36,103 nt of DNA, taken from positions 1-36,103 of the forward strand of contig JAUZRV010000200.1 of assembly GCA_030950105.1 (NCBI GenBank), in the 5' to 3' direction. A model generated the notes under the pieces. That model ran no database searches. It had not been told where the DNA came from and was given only the letters and a program-made list of their open reading frames with translations. The stretch is from Rhodobacterales bacterium (lineage in GTDB: Bacteria; Pseudomonadota; Alphaproteobacteria; Rhodobacterales; Rhodobacteraceae). The translations under genes were made by a program, and so were the position numbers. This document shows, one piece after another, positions 20,210 through 28,805 of the stretch. Position 1 is the first letter of the stretch. Every line of letters starts with the position of its first letter.

Positions 20210-20967
20210 TATATAGCCCCCGCATCTTTGAGTTTTTCGATCAATTCATCGACCGAGGCCACGATGATACCGGCGGCGCGGGTCGATGGTTCGGTGGTCG
20301 CGGTGATTTCGAGGCGCGGCGAGATGTCGACATCATAATCAGCGGCGGTTTTCATGTCCATCGGTTTGCGTTTGGCCTTCATGATGTTGGGCAAAGACGC
20401 ATAACGCGGTTCGTTCAGGCGCAAATCAACAGTGACGATTGTGGGCATGGAAACCTTGATGGTTTGCAGACCGCCGTCAACTTCGCGGGTGACGATGGCG
20501 CTATCGCCGTCAATGTCGAGTTCGGAAGCATAGGTCGCTTGCGACCAGCCGAGCAGCGCAGAGAGCATTTGCCCGGTGGCATTCATGTCGTTGTCGATCG
20601 CCTGTTTGCCCGCGAGGACAAGACCGGGTTGTTCTGCGTCGATCACGGCCTTGAGAAGCTTGGCAACGGCCAGAGGTTCGATGTCGGTTTGCACGTCATC
20701 GGTCGCTTCGATCAGGATCGCGCGGTCGGCGCCCATGGCCAAAGCGGTGCGCAGGGTTTCCTGTGCTTGCTTGACACCGATGGATACGGCGACGATTTCG
20801 TCGGCTTTACCGGCTTCACGTAGGCGGATCGCCTGTTCAACTGCGATTTCGTCGAACGGGTTCATCGACATTTTGACATTGGCGAGATCGACACCGCTTC
20901 CGTCCGCTTTGACGCGAACTTTGACGTTATAGTCGATGACGCGTTTGACAGGTACAAGCACCTTCAT
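20209..20967 (-). CDS. etfB: Electron transfer flavoprotein subunit beta
   Basis: [49 protein letters not shown]; overlaps the etfA start. Confidence 0.97.
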   Translation of the reverse strand: MKVLVPVKRVIDYNVKVRVKADGSGVDLANVKMSMNPFDEIAVEQAIRLREAGKADEIVAVSIGVKQAQETLRTALAMGADRAILIEATDDVQTDIEPLAVAKLLKAVIDAEQPGLVLAGKQAIDNDMNATGQMLSALLGWSQATYASELDIDGDSAIVTREVDGGLQTIKVSMPTIVTVDLRLNEPRYASLPNIMKAKRKPMDMKTAADYDVDISPRLEITATTEPSTRAAGIIVASVDELIEKLKDAGAI

Positions 20968-21156
20968 TGGCGGTATCTCCTTGGTAAAATAATCGAGCCA
21001 TGGGCGACTCGTTTGTCGGACTTGCGGCGTTGATATATTTTTGTGCGCGGTTGAAACAGGGTAAAATCGTCATCTTGGCACACGGGGACGTCGCGTTTTA
21101 TGCATTTGCAGCATTTTATTGCCAGAATGTTTCAGGTTTCCCTTTGGTGGCAGGTG

Positions 21157-21729
21157 CTACCTGTTTGCACCAGGCACCCATAGCACGTCGGCGCGGCCTT
21201 CGTCGTTGGCGATGCGGGCGGCGGTAAAGAACCAGTCAGACAGGCGATTGAGGTATTTAACCGCTTCGGAATTGACGGTTTCGGCAGCGGCGAGTTCGAC
21301 CGTCAATCGTTCTGCGCGCCGTGATACAGTGCGGCAAATATGGAGATGCGCGGCCAAAGGCGTGCCACCGGGCAGGATAAAACTGCGCAGCGGTTCGAGG
21401 ATGGCCGTCATGGCGTCGATTTCGGATTCAAGGCGGGCGACCTGCGTGGCATCCATGCGCAGGGGCGGATATTCGGCGGTGGCATCGTCGGGGGATGGCG
21501 GGCGGCAGAGATCGGCCCCCAGATCGAACAGGTCGTTTTGGATGCGCGAAAGGGCGATGTCGGCGTCACCTGTGGCATGCAGGCGGGCGGTGCCAAGGGT
21601 GGCGTTCACCTCGTCCACGGACCCATAGGCGGTGACGCGCAGGTCATATTTTGTGCGACGCGTGCCATCGCCAAGTGCGGTGGTGCCCGCATCGCCCGAT
21701 TTGGTGTAGATTTTGTTGAGAACGACCAT
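21157..21729 (-). CDS. Cob(I)yrinic acid a,c-diamide adenosyltransferase, PduO type
   Basis: MVVLNKIYTKSGDAGTTALGDGTRRTKYDLRVTAYGSVDEVNATLG; FILPGGTPLAAHLHICRTVSRRAER. Confidence 0.95.
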   Translation of the reverse strand: MVVLNKIYTKSGDAGTTALGDGTRRTKYDLRVTAYGSVDEVNATLGTARLHATGDADIALSRIQNDLFDLGADLCRPPSPDDATAEYPPLRMDATQVARLESEIDAMTAILEPLRSFILPGGTPLAAHLHICRTVSRRAERLTVELAAAETVNSEAVKYLNRLSDWFFTAARIANDEGRADVLWVPGANR

Positions 21730-21733
21730 TTGG

Positions 21734-21937
21734 TTAGCCTCCCAAGCTGCGCACATAGATGAAAATCAGGATCAGGACAACGGCGATCAATTGCCCGATA
21801 ATACGCCACCGCATCATTTTGTTGCCGTATTTTCTATTAAATTCGCCACCTTTGGCAAAGGTTCCGATACCGATGAATAGAATAATCGCGACACCAACCA
21901 CGGCGGCAATCACGACGTAAAACAATAGTCCAGTCAT
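21734..21937 (-). CDS. HIG1-domain-like twin-transmembrane protein
   Basis: 67 aa, two TMs separated by GGEFNRKYGNKMMRWRIIGQ. Confidence 0.8.
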   Translation of the reverse strand: MTGLLFYVVIAAVVGVAIILFIGIGTFAKGGEFNRKYGNKMMRWRIIGQLIAVVLILIFIYVRSLGG

Positions 21938-21960
21938 TGGTTTGCTCCTTTAATTCCCGT

Positions 21961-22806
21961 TTATACGCGGGTTAGTACCCAATCGAGCGCTCGCGTTGGC
22001 AATACGCGTTTCAGCGCGCCCATGATATAGGTCACCGTGGTGACATAATAGCGCGGTTTCGGTTTTTTTGCTTCAAGCGCGTGAATTAGTTTTTTGGTAA
22101 CGGCAGAAGCGGGCAATTCGAATGTATCGGGTTTGGTTTTCTCGTCATAGAGCCGATTGAGCAGGGTTGTGCGGTATTCCCCGGCGCGGGGCGAGTTTTC
22201 CCAATCAATCCAGCGCTCAAAATGCGGTATTGAATTTTGGCGGATATCCGAGGTCACCGGACCGGGTTCAATCAGGATCACCTGAATGTTGGCATCCTGC
22301 ATTTCAAGGCGCCAAGTATCGGTGAGACCTTCGATGGCGAATTTCGAGGCGCTATAGGCAGCGCGCCATTTCATTGTGACCAGCCCGAGAACCGAAGAAT
22401 TATTGATAATGCGACCGTGCCCTTGCGCACGCATGGCGGGAATGGCGGCGCGGGTCAGATCGTGCCAGCCAAAAACATTCACTTCGAAAAGGGCGCGTAA
22501 ACCGTCACTTGGCAGATCTTCGGCAGCACCGGGAAGGGCATATGCCCCGTTATTAAAAAGGGCGTCGAGGGTGCCACCGGTTTCTGCGAGGACACGATCA
22601 ACGGCGTTCTGGATTGATGCCGGATCGGCGTAATCGAGGGGAAAAGAGTTGAGACCCTCGGCGCACAAGCGGTCGCAATCTTCGGGTTTGCGGCAGGTGG
22701 CAAAGACCCGCCAGCCGCGTTTGGCGAGGCCGTGGGCGGCGTCATAGCCGATGCCACTTGAGCAGCCGGTGATCAGGATGGATTTTTGGCGCGTTTGATT
22801 TGTCAT
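21961..22806 (-). CDS. Short-chain dehydrogenase/reductase
   Basis: ILITGCSSGIGYDAAHGLAKRGWRVFATCR; catalytic Ser-YSASKFAIEG. Confidence 0.92.
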   Translation of the reverse strand: MTNQTRQKSILITGCSSGIGYDAAHGLAKRGWRVFATCRKPEDCDRLCAEGLNSFPLDYADPASIQNAVDRVLAETGGTLDALFNNGAYALPGAAEDLPSDGLRALFEVNVFGWHDLTRAAIPAMRAQGHGRIINNSSVLGLVTMKWRAAYSASKFAIEGLTDTWRLEMQDANIQVILIEPGPVTSDIRQNSIPHFERWIDWENSPRAGEYRTTLLNRLYDEKTKPDTFELPASAVTKKLIHALEAKKPKPRYYVTTVTYIMGALKRVLPTRALDWVLTRV

Positions 22807-22862
22807 GAGGAACGATATGGTGCGCGGCCCGGCAAATGGCAAGGCGGGAAACCTTGTGGTCT

Positions 22863-23453
22863 TCAGGCCTTCTTGCGCCCGAACGAAAAAACCTTGGACA
22901 TCCATTTTTTATCTTCAGGCGGGTGGGGCACGTATTTGTCCATTTCGGTTTCGATATCGACGCCGTCTATGACTTCGCTGCCATTTTGAACGCGCTGGTA
23001 GAGGTAGTCGGCAATTGGCAAGATGGCCGTGCGATAGGCATCATCGGAGAAGATCTTAATGGCGACATCTTCGAGGTCAAACCAAATCGTTTCGGCGTCT
23101 TTTTCTTCGCTCAATCCGGCAACAAGGCGGCACAATTCGTCGATGCGTGCGACATCGCCGCCAAAACAGGTGTTGGAATCACAGGTATGTTCTTCGGCGA
23201 TTTGGCCGCCAAACAGTTCGATAATGCGAATTTCAAGCATTTCGATGAAGCTATCCCATTTTCCGGTAAAGGTTTTGTCACTGATCAATACCGGCGGGCG
23301 CGGCAGCATTTGCACCGACACCACCTTGAGACCCAAGGCGCGGGCGGTCAAGGCATGGCCCGCTTCGTATACGGAAAGGCGAAACGAAAGATCGGCACAG
23401 CGCGCTTCGGCGGCGGTCGTCGGGGCGCGGCTTGCGGCGGTTTCGGAATACAT
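22863..23453 (-). CDS. Stand-alone FtsH/M41-peptidase-like domain protein with degenerate zinc motif (YEAGH)
   Basis: RLSVYEAGHALTARALG vs HEAGHA of M41; RIIELFGGQIAEE vs LLGGRAAEE; TCFGGDVARIDELC vs TTGASNDxxRATxLA; no AAA+ domain; start codon abuts the stop of the dynamin-like gene. Confidence 0.6.
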   Translation of the reverse strand: MYSETAASRAPTTAAEARCADLSFRLSVYEAGHALTARALGLKVVSVQMLPRPPVLISDKTFTGKWDSFIEMLEIRIIELFGGQIAEEHTCDSNTCFGGDVARIDELCRLVAGLSEEKDAETIWFDLEDVAIKIFSDDAYRTAILPIADYLYQRVQNGSEVIDGVDIETEMDKYVPHPPEDKKWMSKVFSFGRKKA

Positions 23454-24962
23454 TTATTCGGCTTTCTCGTTTGCAGTCTCTGCGGGTGTTTCAGTCAGTG
23501 TTTCCACCACAGGGGATTGGTCTTCGATCACCGCAGCGATTTTTCCGGACGGGTCGGCGTAGCGGTCGTTCAAGCTCTGGATATGGGTGGCGACGGTTTC
23601 GCGCACCAGACGCAGCTTTTTGGCGGCGCGTTTGCTCCACCCGGCGGGTTCAGTGCTGAAAATCGAGTGGAAGGCGCCGGCGCTTTTGAGGAAGGCCCCT
23701 TTGAGGTTGAGATCGACCTGACCATATTTTTCGGCCAACGGCGCAGCGACGCGTTTGGCAACCACACCGCGGACCCAATAGTGGAATGATACCAACAGGA
23801 TGAGCGCGCCAATGCCGCCAACGGCGATGTCAAACAGGTGGCTGTTGATCCACGGCAGGGTGAAAATCTCGAAGGAAGGCACCCATTTGAACGTGATCGC
23901 GGCGGCAATGGCGGCCGCGATAAGCAGGCCAGCGGCAATGCCGTCACCGATCAAAACACCCCGGCGCCAACGGGCCTTGGCGTCGCGCAATTTGGGCAGA
24001 ATATCGTGTTCAAGTTCGTTGGCCACGGTTTCGAGCACCGAAACGATGCGGTAATTGCGCTGAAGCTCGACTTCGTCCATGCGGTCGATGATTTTCTTGA
24101 GGTCGGCATCGCGTTTGGCCTGAAACCGTTCGCGCAGAGCCATATCGGCAATCGGGATCGCGGCATCTTCGTTGTAGATAGTGTAGAATTGCCCGCTTGT
24201 CAGGCCGGCCTGTGCCATGGCGCGTTGCCATGCGCCGGTGATTTCTTCGGGGTTATCTTCCTTGGCTGCGGTATCTATCTGATTGAGAATATAGAGAAAT
24301 TTCGACGCATCCGTGCGCGAAACCGTGCGCGAAACCAGATGTTCCAACGTGTCCTGCATGGCACCGGGTTCGGGGTGGCGGGCATCAAAGAACACCAGAA
24401 CCAGATCCGAGAGATCGAGGATGTGATCGGTGATGCGCAGGGTCGAGGTGCGTTGATCATCGGCGTCAAAACCGGGGCTGTCGATGATGATCTTGCTTTT
24501 GATGCGTTCATTGCTGGTGGTGCGCAGTTGCAGGTAGCTCTCGATATGTTTGCCTTCGCCCTGCGCCACTTTTTCAATCTCGTGGGAAATGCGGTAAAAC
24601 GGAAACCGTGGATCGGCATCAAGCGCGGAACCGGGCAATGTTTGGTTGGCGGCAGTGGTGGCGGCGCGGTGGCAAATCACGGTGAATTTGTCATCCACCG
24701 CCTGATTGCCGGTGCTTTGCAGCGTTTCGCCAACATAAGAGTTGATAAATGATGATTTACCGGCGGAAAATGTGCCGAGAACCGAAATCAGCGGCCACCA
24801 CGAGATGCGCGAGGCCAGCGATGTGTCACGATCCAGAAGGCCGGTGCGATAGAGGAGCTGATCAAATTTGTAGTAGGTCGGCAGGACCTCAAGCAGCGCC
24901 GGATTTTCAACGGAAAGGTGTTTTTCCAGGCGGTTCAGGCGGTTACTAAGAAACGAGCTCAT
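23454..24962 (-). CDS. Dynamin-like GTPase with two C-terminal-half TM segments
   Basis: G1 GTFSAGKSSFINSYVG, G3 IDSPGFDADD, G4-like ILNQIDTA; hydrophobic GIAAGLLIAAAIAAAITF and IAVGGIGALILLVSFHYWV. Confidence 0.85.
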   Translation of the reverse strand: MSSFLSNRLNRLEKHLSVENPALLEVLPTYYKFDQLLYRTGLLDRDTSLASRISWWPLISVLGTFSAGKSSFINSYVGETLQSTGNQAVDDKFTVICHRAATTAANQTLPGSALDADPRFPFYRISHEIEKVAQGEGKHIESYLQLRTTSNERIKSKIIIDSPGFDADDQRTSTLRITDHILDLSDLVLVFFDARHPEPGAMQDTLEHLVSRTVSRTDASKFLYILNQIDTAAKEDNPEEITGAWQRAMAQAGLTSGQFYTIYNEDAAIPIADMALRERFQAKRDADLKKIIDRMDEVELQRNYRIVSVLETVANELEHDILPKLRDAKARWRRGVLIGDGIAAGLLIAAAIAAAITFKWVPSFEIFTLPWINSHLFDIAVGGIGALILLVSFHYWVRGVVAKRVAAPLAEKYGQVDLNLKGAFLKSAGAFHSIFSTEPAGWSKRAAKKLRLVRETVATHIQSLNDRYADPSGKIAAVIEDQSPVVETLTETPAETANEKAE

Positions 24963-25111
24963 GATGGTGTCCTCTGCGGATTCTGGTTCGGGCAGTATAG
25001 GGCGTTTCGCGGGATTGTTGAACAACACATTGCCCTACTACGCGCGGCACTTCGACTTGTTATGTTGTGTTCCGGCGGTCGTATTGGTCGCGGCAACCGG
25101 AACACAATGGT

Positions 25112-25813
25112 TTAGCGATTGGCGGCGGCAAGGTTGCGCAATTCGGCGGCTTTGGCCGGTGCGATGGATTGCAACACATTGATCAAGGGCATCGCTTGTT
25201 GGGTGTTGCCGTTTGATATCAATTGCTTGGCGGCCATGTGATAATAGGTGCCAGCATCATCAAAACGGCGTTGCGAGAAATATAAATTGCCAAGCTCACC
25301 AAGGACATCGACATTTTCGGGGTTGGCGGCGGCCATCGCTTTATACATGGTTTCGGTTTTGGCAATGTCGCCGTTCCAATAGGCCTGACGGGCCTCGTTG
25401 CGCAGGGCCTCGAGATCGGCGGCGGGCGTCGGGGCGGTGGTGTCGGCAGTATCCGCGTTTGCCGCCGTCGTAGTGGACGGTGTAGAAGGTGTGGTTTCTT
25501 GCACGGTTTCCGCTACGGTTGCTGACATGGTTGCGGTTGGTTCGACAACGGCGTTGGCAACCGGAGTCTGGATCGGTTGGGCGGTGTCGGATTCGGTGTC
25601 TTCGTTCACAACGACCTGAGGGGCGGGTTCGGGCGCGGTTTCGGTTGTCTCGGCCCCGTCGTCAGGGGTGTTTTCGGCGGCCATTTCGGCGCTTTCACCA
25701 CCAAACCACGGCCAGCCGATCATCGGCAGGACTGTGTCACGGTTAAAAAACACGACGGCGGCAGCGGCGACAACGACGTAGATGAGGACCAATCGTAAAA
25801 AGGGCATAATCAT
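25112..25813 (-). CDS. N-terminally membrane-anchored TPR-like protein with Thr/Pro/Ala-rich linker
   Basis: LVLIYVVVAAAAVVFF anchor; EALRNEARQAYWNGDIAKTETMYKAMAAANPENVDVLGELGNLYFSQRRFDDAGTYYHMAAKQL TPR pattern. Confidence 0.75.
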   Translation of the reverse strand: MIMPFLRLVLIYVVVAAAAVVFFNRDTVLPMIGWPWFGGESAEMAAENTPDDGAETTETAPEPAPQVVVNEDTESDTAQPIQTPVANAVVEPTATMSATVAETVQETTPSTPSTTTAANADTADTTAPTPAADLEALRNEARQAYWNGDIAKTETMYKAMAAANPENVDVLGELGNLYFSQRRFDDAGTYYHMAAKQLISNGNTQQAMPLINVLQSIAPAKAAELRNLAAANR

Positions 25814-25840
25814 CGGAATATTCCTTTGGAATTTGAGGCG

Positions 25841-26461
25841 TTATTTGGCGTAGATCGCGCGGGCGAGGGTATCAAGCTCGGCGGCGGCTTTGCCATTCGG
25901 TTCTTGTTCAAACACGGCCAGTCCTTCGGAAAAAGAGCGGCGGAAGGCGAGGCGCTGCACCATGCGCGGGCTGAGCGCGACAATCGGGTCGAGCATTTCA
26001 AGCGCTTCCATGGTTTCGGCATTTTCGCGTGATTTCGGGTGCGGGTCGGCGCGGTTGATAAAGGCAAGGACGGGGGGCATTTTGCCCTTTTTGCGTTCCT
26101 CGGTGATGATACCAAGGAAATGCTGCGTGGCCCAGATATCGGCCTGCGACGGGGTCACGGGAATAACGATGCGGTCGCAAATGCGGATCGCGGCGCGCAG
26201 GGCATCCATATCGGAGGTGCCCACATCAATCAGCCAATCATTTTTGGCGCCGGTGGCTTTGGTCGGTAGCTTGTGCACGACTTTGAGGGCCGGTTCCACG
26301 GCGTCTTCTTCGCGAATGTCGGCAACGTCGGTCACGGTGCGTTGCGGGTCAAGATCACAAACGGTGACTTTTTCGCCTTTGGATATGCGCCACATCGCCA
26401 TATTGAAAACGATTGTGCTTTTGCCGGTGCCGCCTTTGAAGTTGGCGTAAAGAGTCATCAT
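25841..26461 (-). CDS. ParA/MinD-family P-loop ATPase
   Basis: Deviant Walker A FKGGTGKSTIVFNMA; CDLDPQRT; WLIDVGTSD; VIPVTPSQADIWAT. Confidence 0.9.
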   Translation of the reverse strand: MMTLYANFKGGTGKSTIVFNMAMWRISKGEKVTVCDLDPQRTVTDVADIREEDAVEPALKVVHKLPTKATGAKNDWLIDVGTSDMDALRAAIRICDRIVIPVTPSQADIWATQHFLGIITEERKKGKMPPVLAFINRADPHPKSRENAETMEALEMLDPIVALSPRMVQRLAFRRSFSEGLAVFEQEPNGKAAAELDTLARAIYAK

Positions 26462-26482
26462 GGCGTTTGGTCCTTCTATTCT

Positions 26483-27268
26483 TTAGTCGCGTGTGGGGGC
26501 GGGCAATTGCGTATTCGGCAGCTCGATTTTTTGCCAACCTTGCGGCACTTGGAAGGCCGTGGGATTGACTGCGCCGACAACGATGTTTTCGAGGCGGCGG
26601 GTGTCACCATTGGCCAGAGTTTCGCGCACGACGACGCGTAATTCGGGGTCAAACCACCAATCGCCATTTGCGACGGGTTGACCGGGGATCGTGGTTTGTG
26701 TGGTCCAGTATTCGGTGCGGCGGCCATTCAGATCGCGCATGGATTGAAACGACATGATCATTTTTGCGCCGTCAGGGGTTTCTTGCCGCAAGGCGCGGCG
26801 GCGGGTAGAATCCCAGAGCAGAACCGTTGGCGCGGTGTTGGGGGCCGTCGATAAATTCCAGCGCTCAACCGCAATGCCGTTGACGGTATCGGTGCCACTG
26901 CGTTGGCAGCTTGGCGATTCTATCTGACCGGGGCAGGGGTTGGTATAGGCGTCGGTGGCGGTCGCGGGCACGGCGGGGCCGATCACCTCCATATAGGTGC
27001 GGGCAGCGGGATCGAGAATATACATTGCGCCAATTTCGGGGCGCAGGATCTGAATGATATTCTGGCCTTCGCTGACAAATTCGAGGCGCATGTTCTGACC
27101 TGATTTCACCACGGTGCCGGTTGTTTCGGGTTGGCCAGCACGCGCATGCAGGGCGGTGGCCGAATAGGAAAGGGTTTGCTGGGCCGCAAGGGGCGTGGCG
27201 GGCAGGACCGTCATAGCAACCGATATCAAAGGGAACATCACGGCAGAAACGATGGTTTTGATCAACAT
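26483..27268 (-). CDS. Secreted protein of unknown family
   Basis: Signal peptide MLIKTIVSAVMFPLISVAMTVLPATPLAAQQ; ends 21 bp before parA-like start. Confidence 0.7.
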   Translation of the reverse strand: MLIKTIVSAVMFPLISVAMTVLPATPLAAQQTLSYSATALHARAGQPETTGTVVKSGQNMRLEFVSEGQNIIQILRPEIGAMYILDPAARTYMEVIGPAVPATATDAYTNPCPGQIESPSCQRSGTDTVNGIAVERWNLSTAPNTAPTVLLWDSTRRRALRQETPDGAKMIMSFQSMRDLNGRRTEYWTTQTTIPGQPVANGDWWFDPELRVVVRETLANGDTRRLENIVVGAVNPTAFQVPQGWQKIELPNTQLPAPTRD

Positions 27269-27336
27269 ATCCGGGGCCCTCTTTGATTGATTTGTGACGT
27301 ATTCATGGCGCATTTTTGAAAGGAAATTAAGGGGTT

Positions 27337-27365
27337 GCCCGCCCCAACGATGTGTCGGGGCGGGC
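27337..27365 (-). terminator. Possible terminator/attenuator hairpin downstream of the GN-rich gene
   Basis: GCCCGCCCC-11 nt loop-GGGGCGGGC perfect 9-bp stem; weak U-tract on the minus strand. Confidence 0.5.
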
Positions 27366-27386
27366 GGTATTAAAGCCTAAGCCAAC

Positions 27387-27941
27387 TTAGTTAGTGGCTT
27401 CTGCTGTTGGCTCTTGAACGTCGGCGGCAGGCGCGTCTGCAGGAGCAGCGGCAGCACCGGGCATTGGGCCCCAAGCCGGGTTCCAAGGCATGTTGTTATA
27501 GCCGTTGCCACCGTTCATGTTGTTATAGCCGTTGCCGTAACCTTGGCCCTGACCTTGGCCTTGGCCTTGAGCTTCACTTTGGCCTTGGCCTTCGGCGGAA
27601 CCGGTGAAGCCAAAGTTGAACGAACCAGTGCCGTTGCCATTGCCGTTACCGTTGTTGGACCCGTTGAAAGGACCCCAGTTGTTGCCCCAACCGTTGTTGC
27701 CACCCCAAGGTGTCCAGTTGTTGCCGCCCCAACCGTTGTTGCCGTTGTTGCCCCAACCGTTGTTGCCACCCCAAGGTGTCCAGCCATTGTTGTTGTTGAA
27801 AGGGCCCCAGTTGTTGCCGCCCCAACCGTTGTTGTTGTTATAGCCGCCGTTATTTGGGCCCCAGTTTTGAGCGGATGCTTCAAGAGCTGCAACACTTGTA
27901 AGGCCTGCGGCCAGAACGGCTGTCATGATGATCTTTTTCAT
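27387..27941 (-). CDS. Secreted Asn/Gly/Trp-rich low-complexity repeat protein
   Basis: Signal peptide MKKIIMTAVLAAGLTSVAALEASAQ; repeats of NNGWGGNNWGPF / TPWGGNNGWGNN and (QG)n. Confidence 0.8.
   Translation of the reverse strand: MKKIIMTAVLAAGLTSVAALEASAQNWGPNNGGYNNNNGWGGNNWGPFNNNNGWTPWGGNNGWGNNGNNGWGGNNWTPWGGNNGWGNNWGPFNGSNNGNGNGNGTGSFNFGFTGSAEGQGQSEAQGQGQGQGQGYGNGYNNMNGGNGYNNMPWNPAWGPMPGAAAAPADAPAADVQEPTAEATN
27678..27783. repeat. Perfect 40-bp direct repeats (27678-27717 and 27744-27783), in-frame spacing 66 bp
   Basis: Both read gttgttgccccaaccgttgttgccaccccaaggtgtccag. Confidence 0.9.
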
Positions 27942-28078
27942 TGGTAGTCTCCTAAATGTGTCCCGGATTATGTGTGGACGGTGGCAGTGGGACATATGCC
28001 GTTATCCAAAAAATGTGCCGTGATTGGCACGGTCGTATATTTGTGCCGAAATCGGCGGGGGCTTAATCTCTTTTCGGT

Positions 28079-28792
28079 TCACCAGAACCCGAAGGGAGAA
28101 AAATTCGTTGAGGGCGACCCGAAACCGGGAAAACCGCCCATAGAGGGGAAACCGCCGTAGCCGTTTCCGGGGAAATTATTGAAGCCGCCCGGAAAGCTGT
28201 TGAAGCCGCCCGGAAAACCGTTGTTCGAATAGGGGCCAAAGCCGTTTGACCCATATTGTTGACCGTAAGGTTGGCCGTAATAGGGTTGGTTGTAGTTTTG
28301 GCCGTTTTGCTGGCCGTATGGTTGGTCATACCCTTGCCTGTATTGCGGGTAGGCAGTGGAGTTTTGTGTGGGCGTTTGAACGCTGCGGGGTTGGCCCATA
28401 TTGGCGGGCGCAAAAGCTTGTTGTCGGGGTTGCCCAAGCTGCTGTTGTGGTTGCATCTGCGGATAGGCCGGACGCGCGGGTGCGGCGGGGTTGGTGTTGC
28501 GCCCCGTGGCCAGCAATTCGTCAAGGTTGTCCGGCGCAAAGCGGTTGTCGGCGGCCACAGGCGCGTTATCTGGCGCGATTGTGTGGGGTGTTTTTACCGA
28601 CGGTTCAACGTAATATTTCGGCTTTTTCTGCGGGTCCATAACCGGTGCAGAGGAAGCCAAATTCTGGTTATTTGTGTTTGTATTCCATGCGTTAGACCCT
28701 TGTTCCGCTCCTGATACAGGAGAGAGCGTTGCGATGACTGCGACCGCAGCTATGGGCAATGAAATGGAAAATTTCACTTTATTCTGTTCCAT
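28079..28792 (-). CDS. Secreted Gln/Pro/Asn/Gly/Phe-rich low-complexity protein
   Basis: Start MEQNKVKFSISLPIAAVAVIATLSPVSGAEQ; tail NGFPGGFNSFPGGFNNFPGNGYGGFPSMGGFPGFGSPS. Confidence 0.75.
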   Translation of the reverse strand: MEQNKVKFSISLPIAAVAVIATLSPVSGAEQGSNAWNTNTNNQNLASSAPVMDPQKKPKYYVEPSVKTPHTIAPDNAPVAADNRFAPDNLDELLATGRNTNPAAPARPAYPQMQPQQQLGQPRQQAFAPANMGQPRSVQTPTQNSTAYPQYRQGYDQPYGQQNGQNYNQPYYGQPYGQQYGSNGFGPYSNNGFPGGFNSFPGGFNNFPGNGYGGFPSMGGFPGFGSPSTNFSPFGFW

Positions 28793-28805
28793 ATTTTCTC
28801 TCCGA

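Noticed and set aside
20970-21156. Possible cobalamin riboswitch near the PduO-type adenosyltransferase
   Set aside because: The region is downstream of the PduO gene (minus strand) and I see no B12-box-like sequence; the upstream side is the HIG1-like gene
23838-24752. 304-aa + strand ORF
   Set aside because: Antisense shadow of the dynamin-like GTPase
27678-27783. Tandem repeats considered as CRISPR-like array
   Set aside because: In-frame coding repeats spaced by a multiple of 3, only two 40-bp copies, no unique spacers or cas genes
27414-27947. + strand 177-aa Val/Ala-rich ORF and minus 126-aa Thr-rich ORF
   Set aside because: Alternative-frame artefacts of the GN-rich repeat gene; no signal peptide or SD, while the minus-strand frame has both
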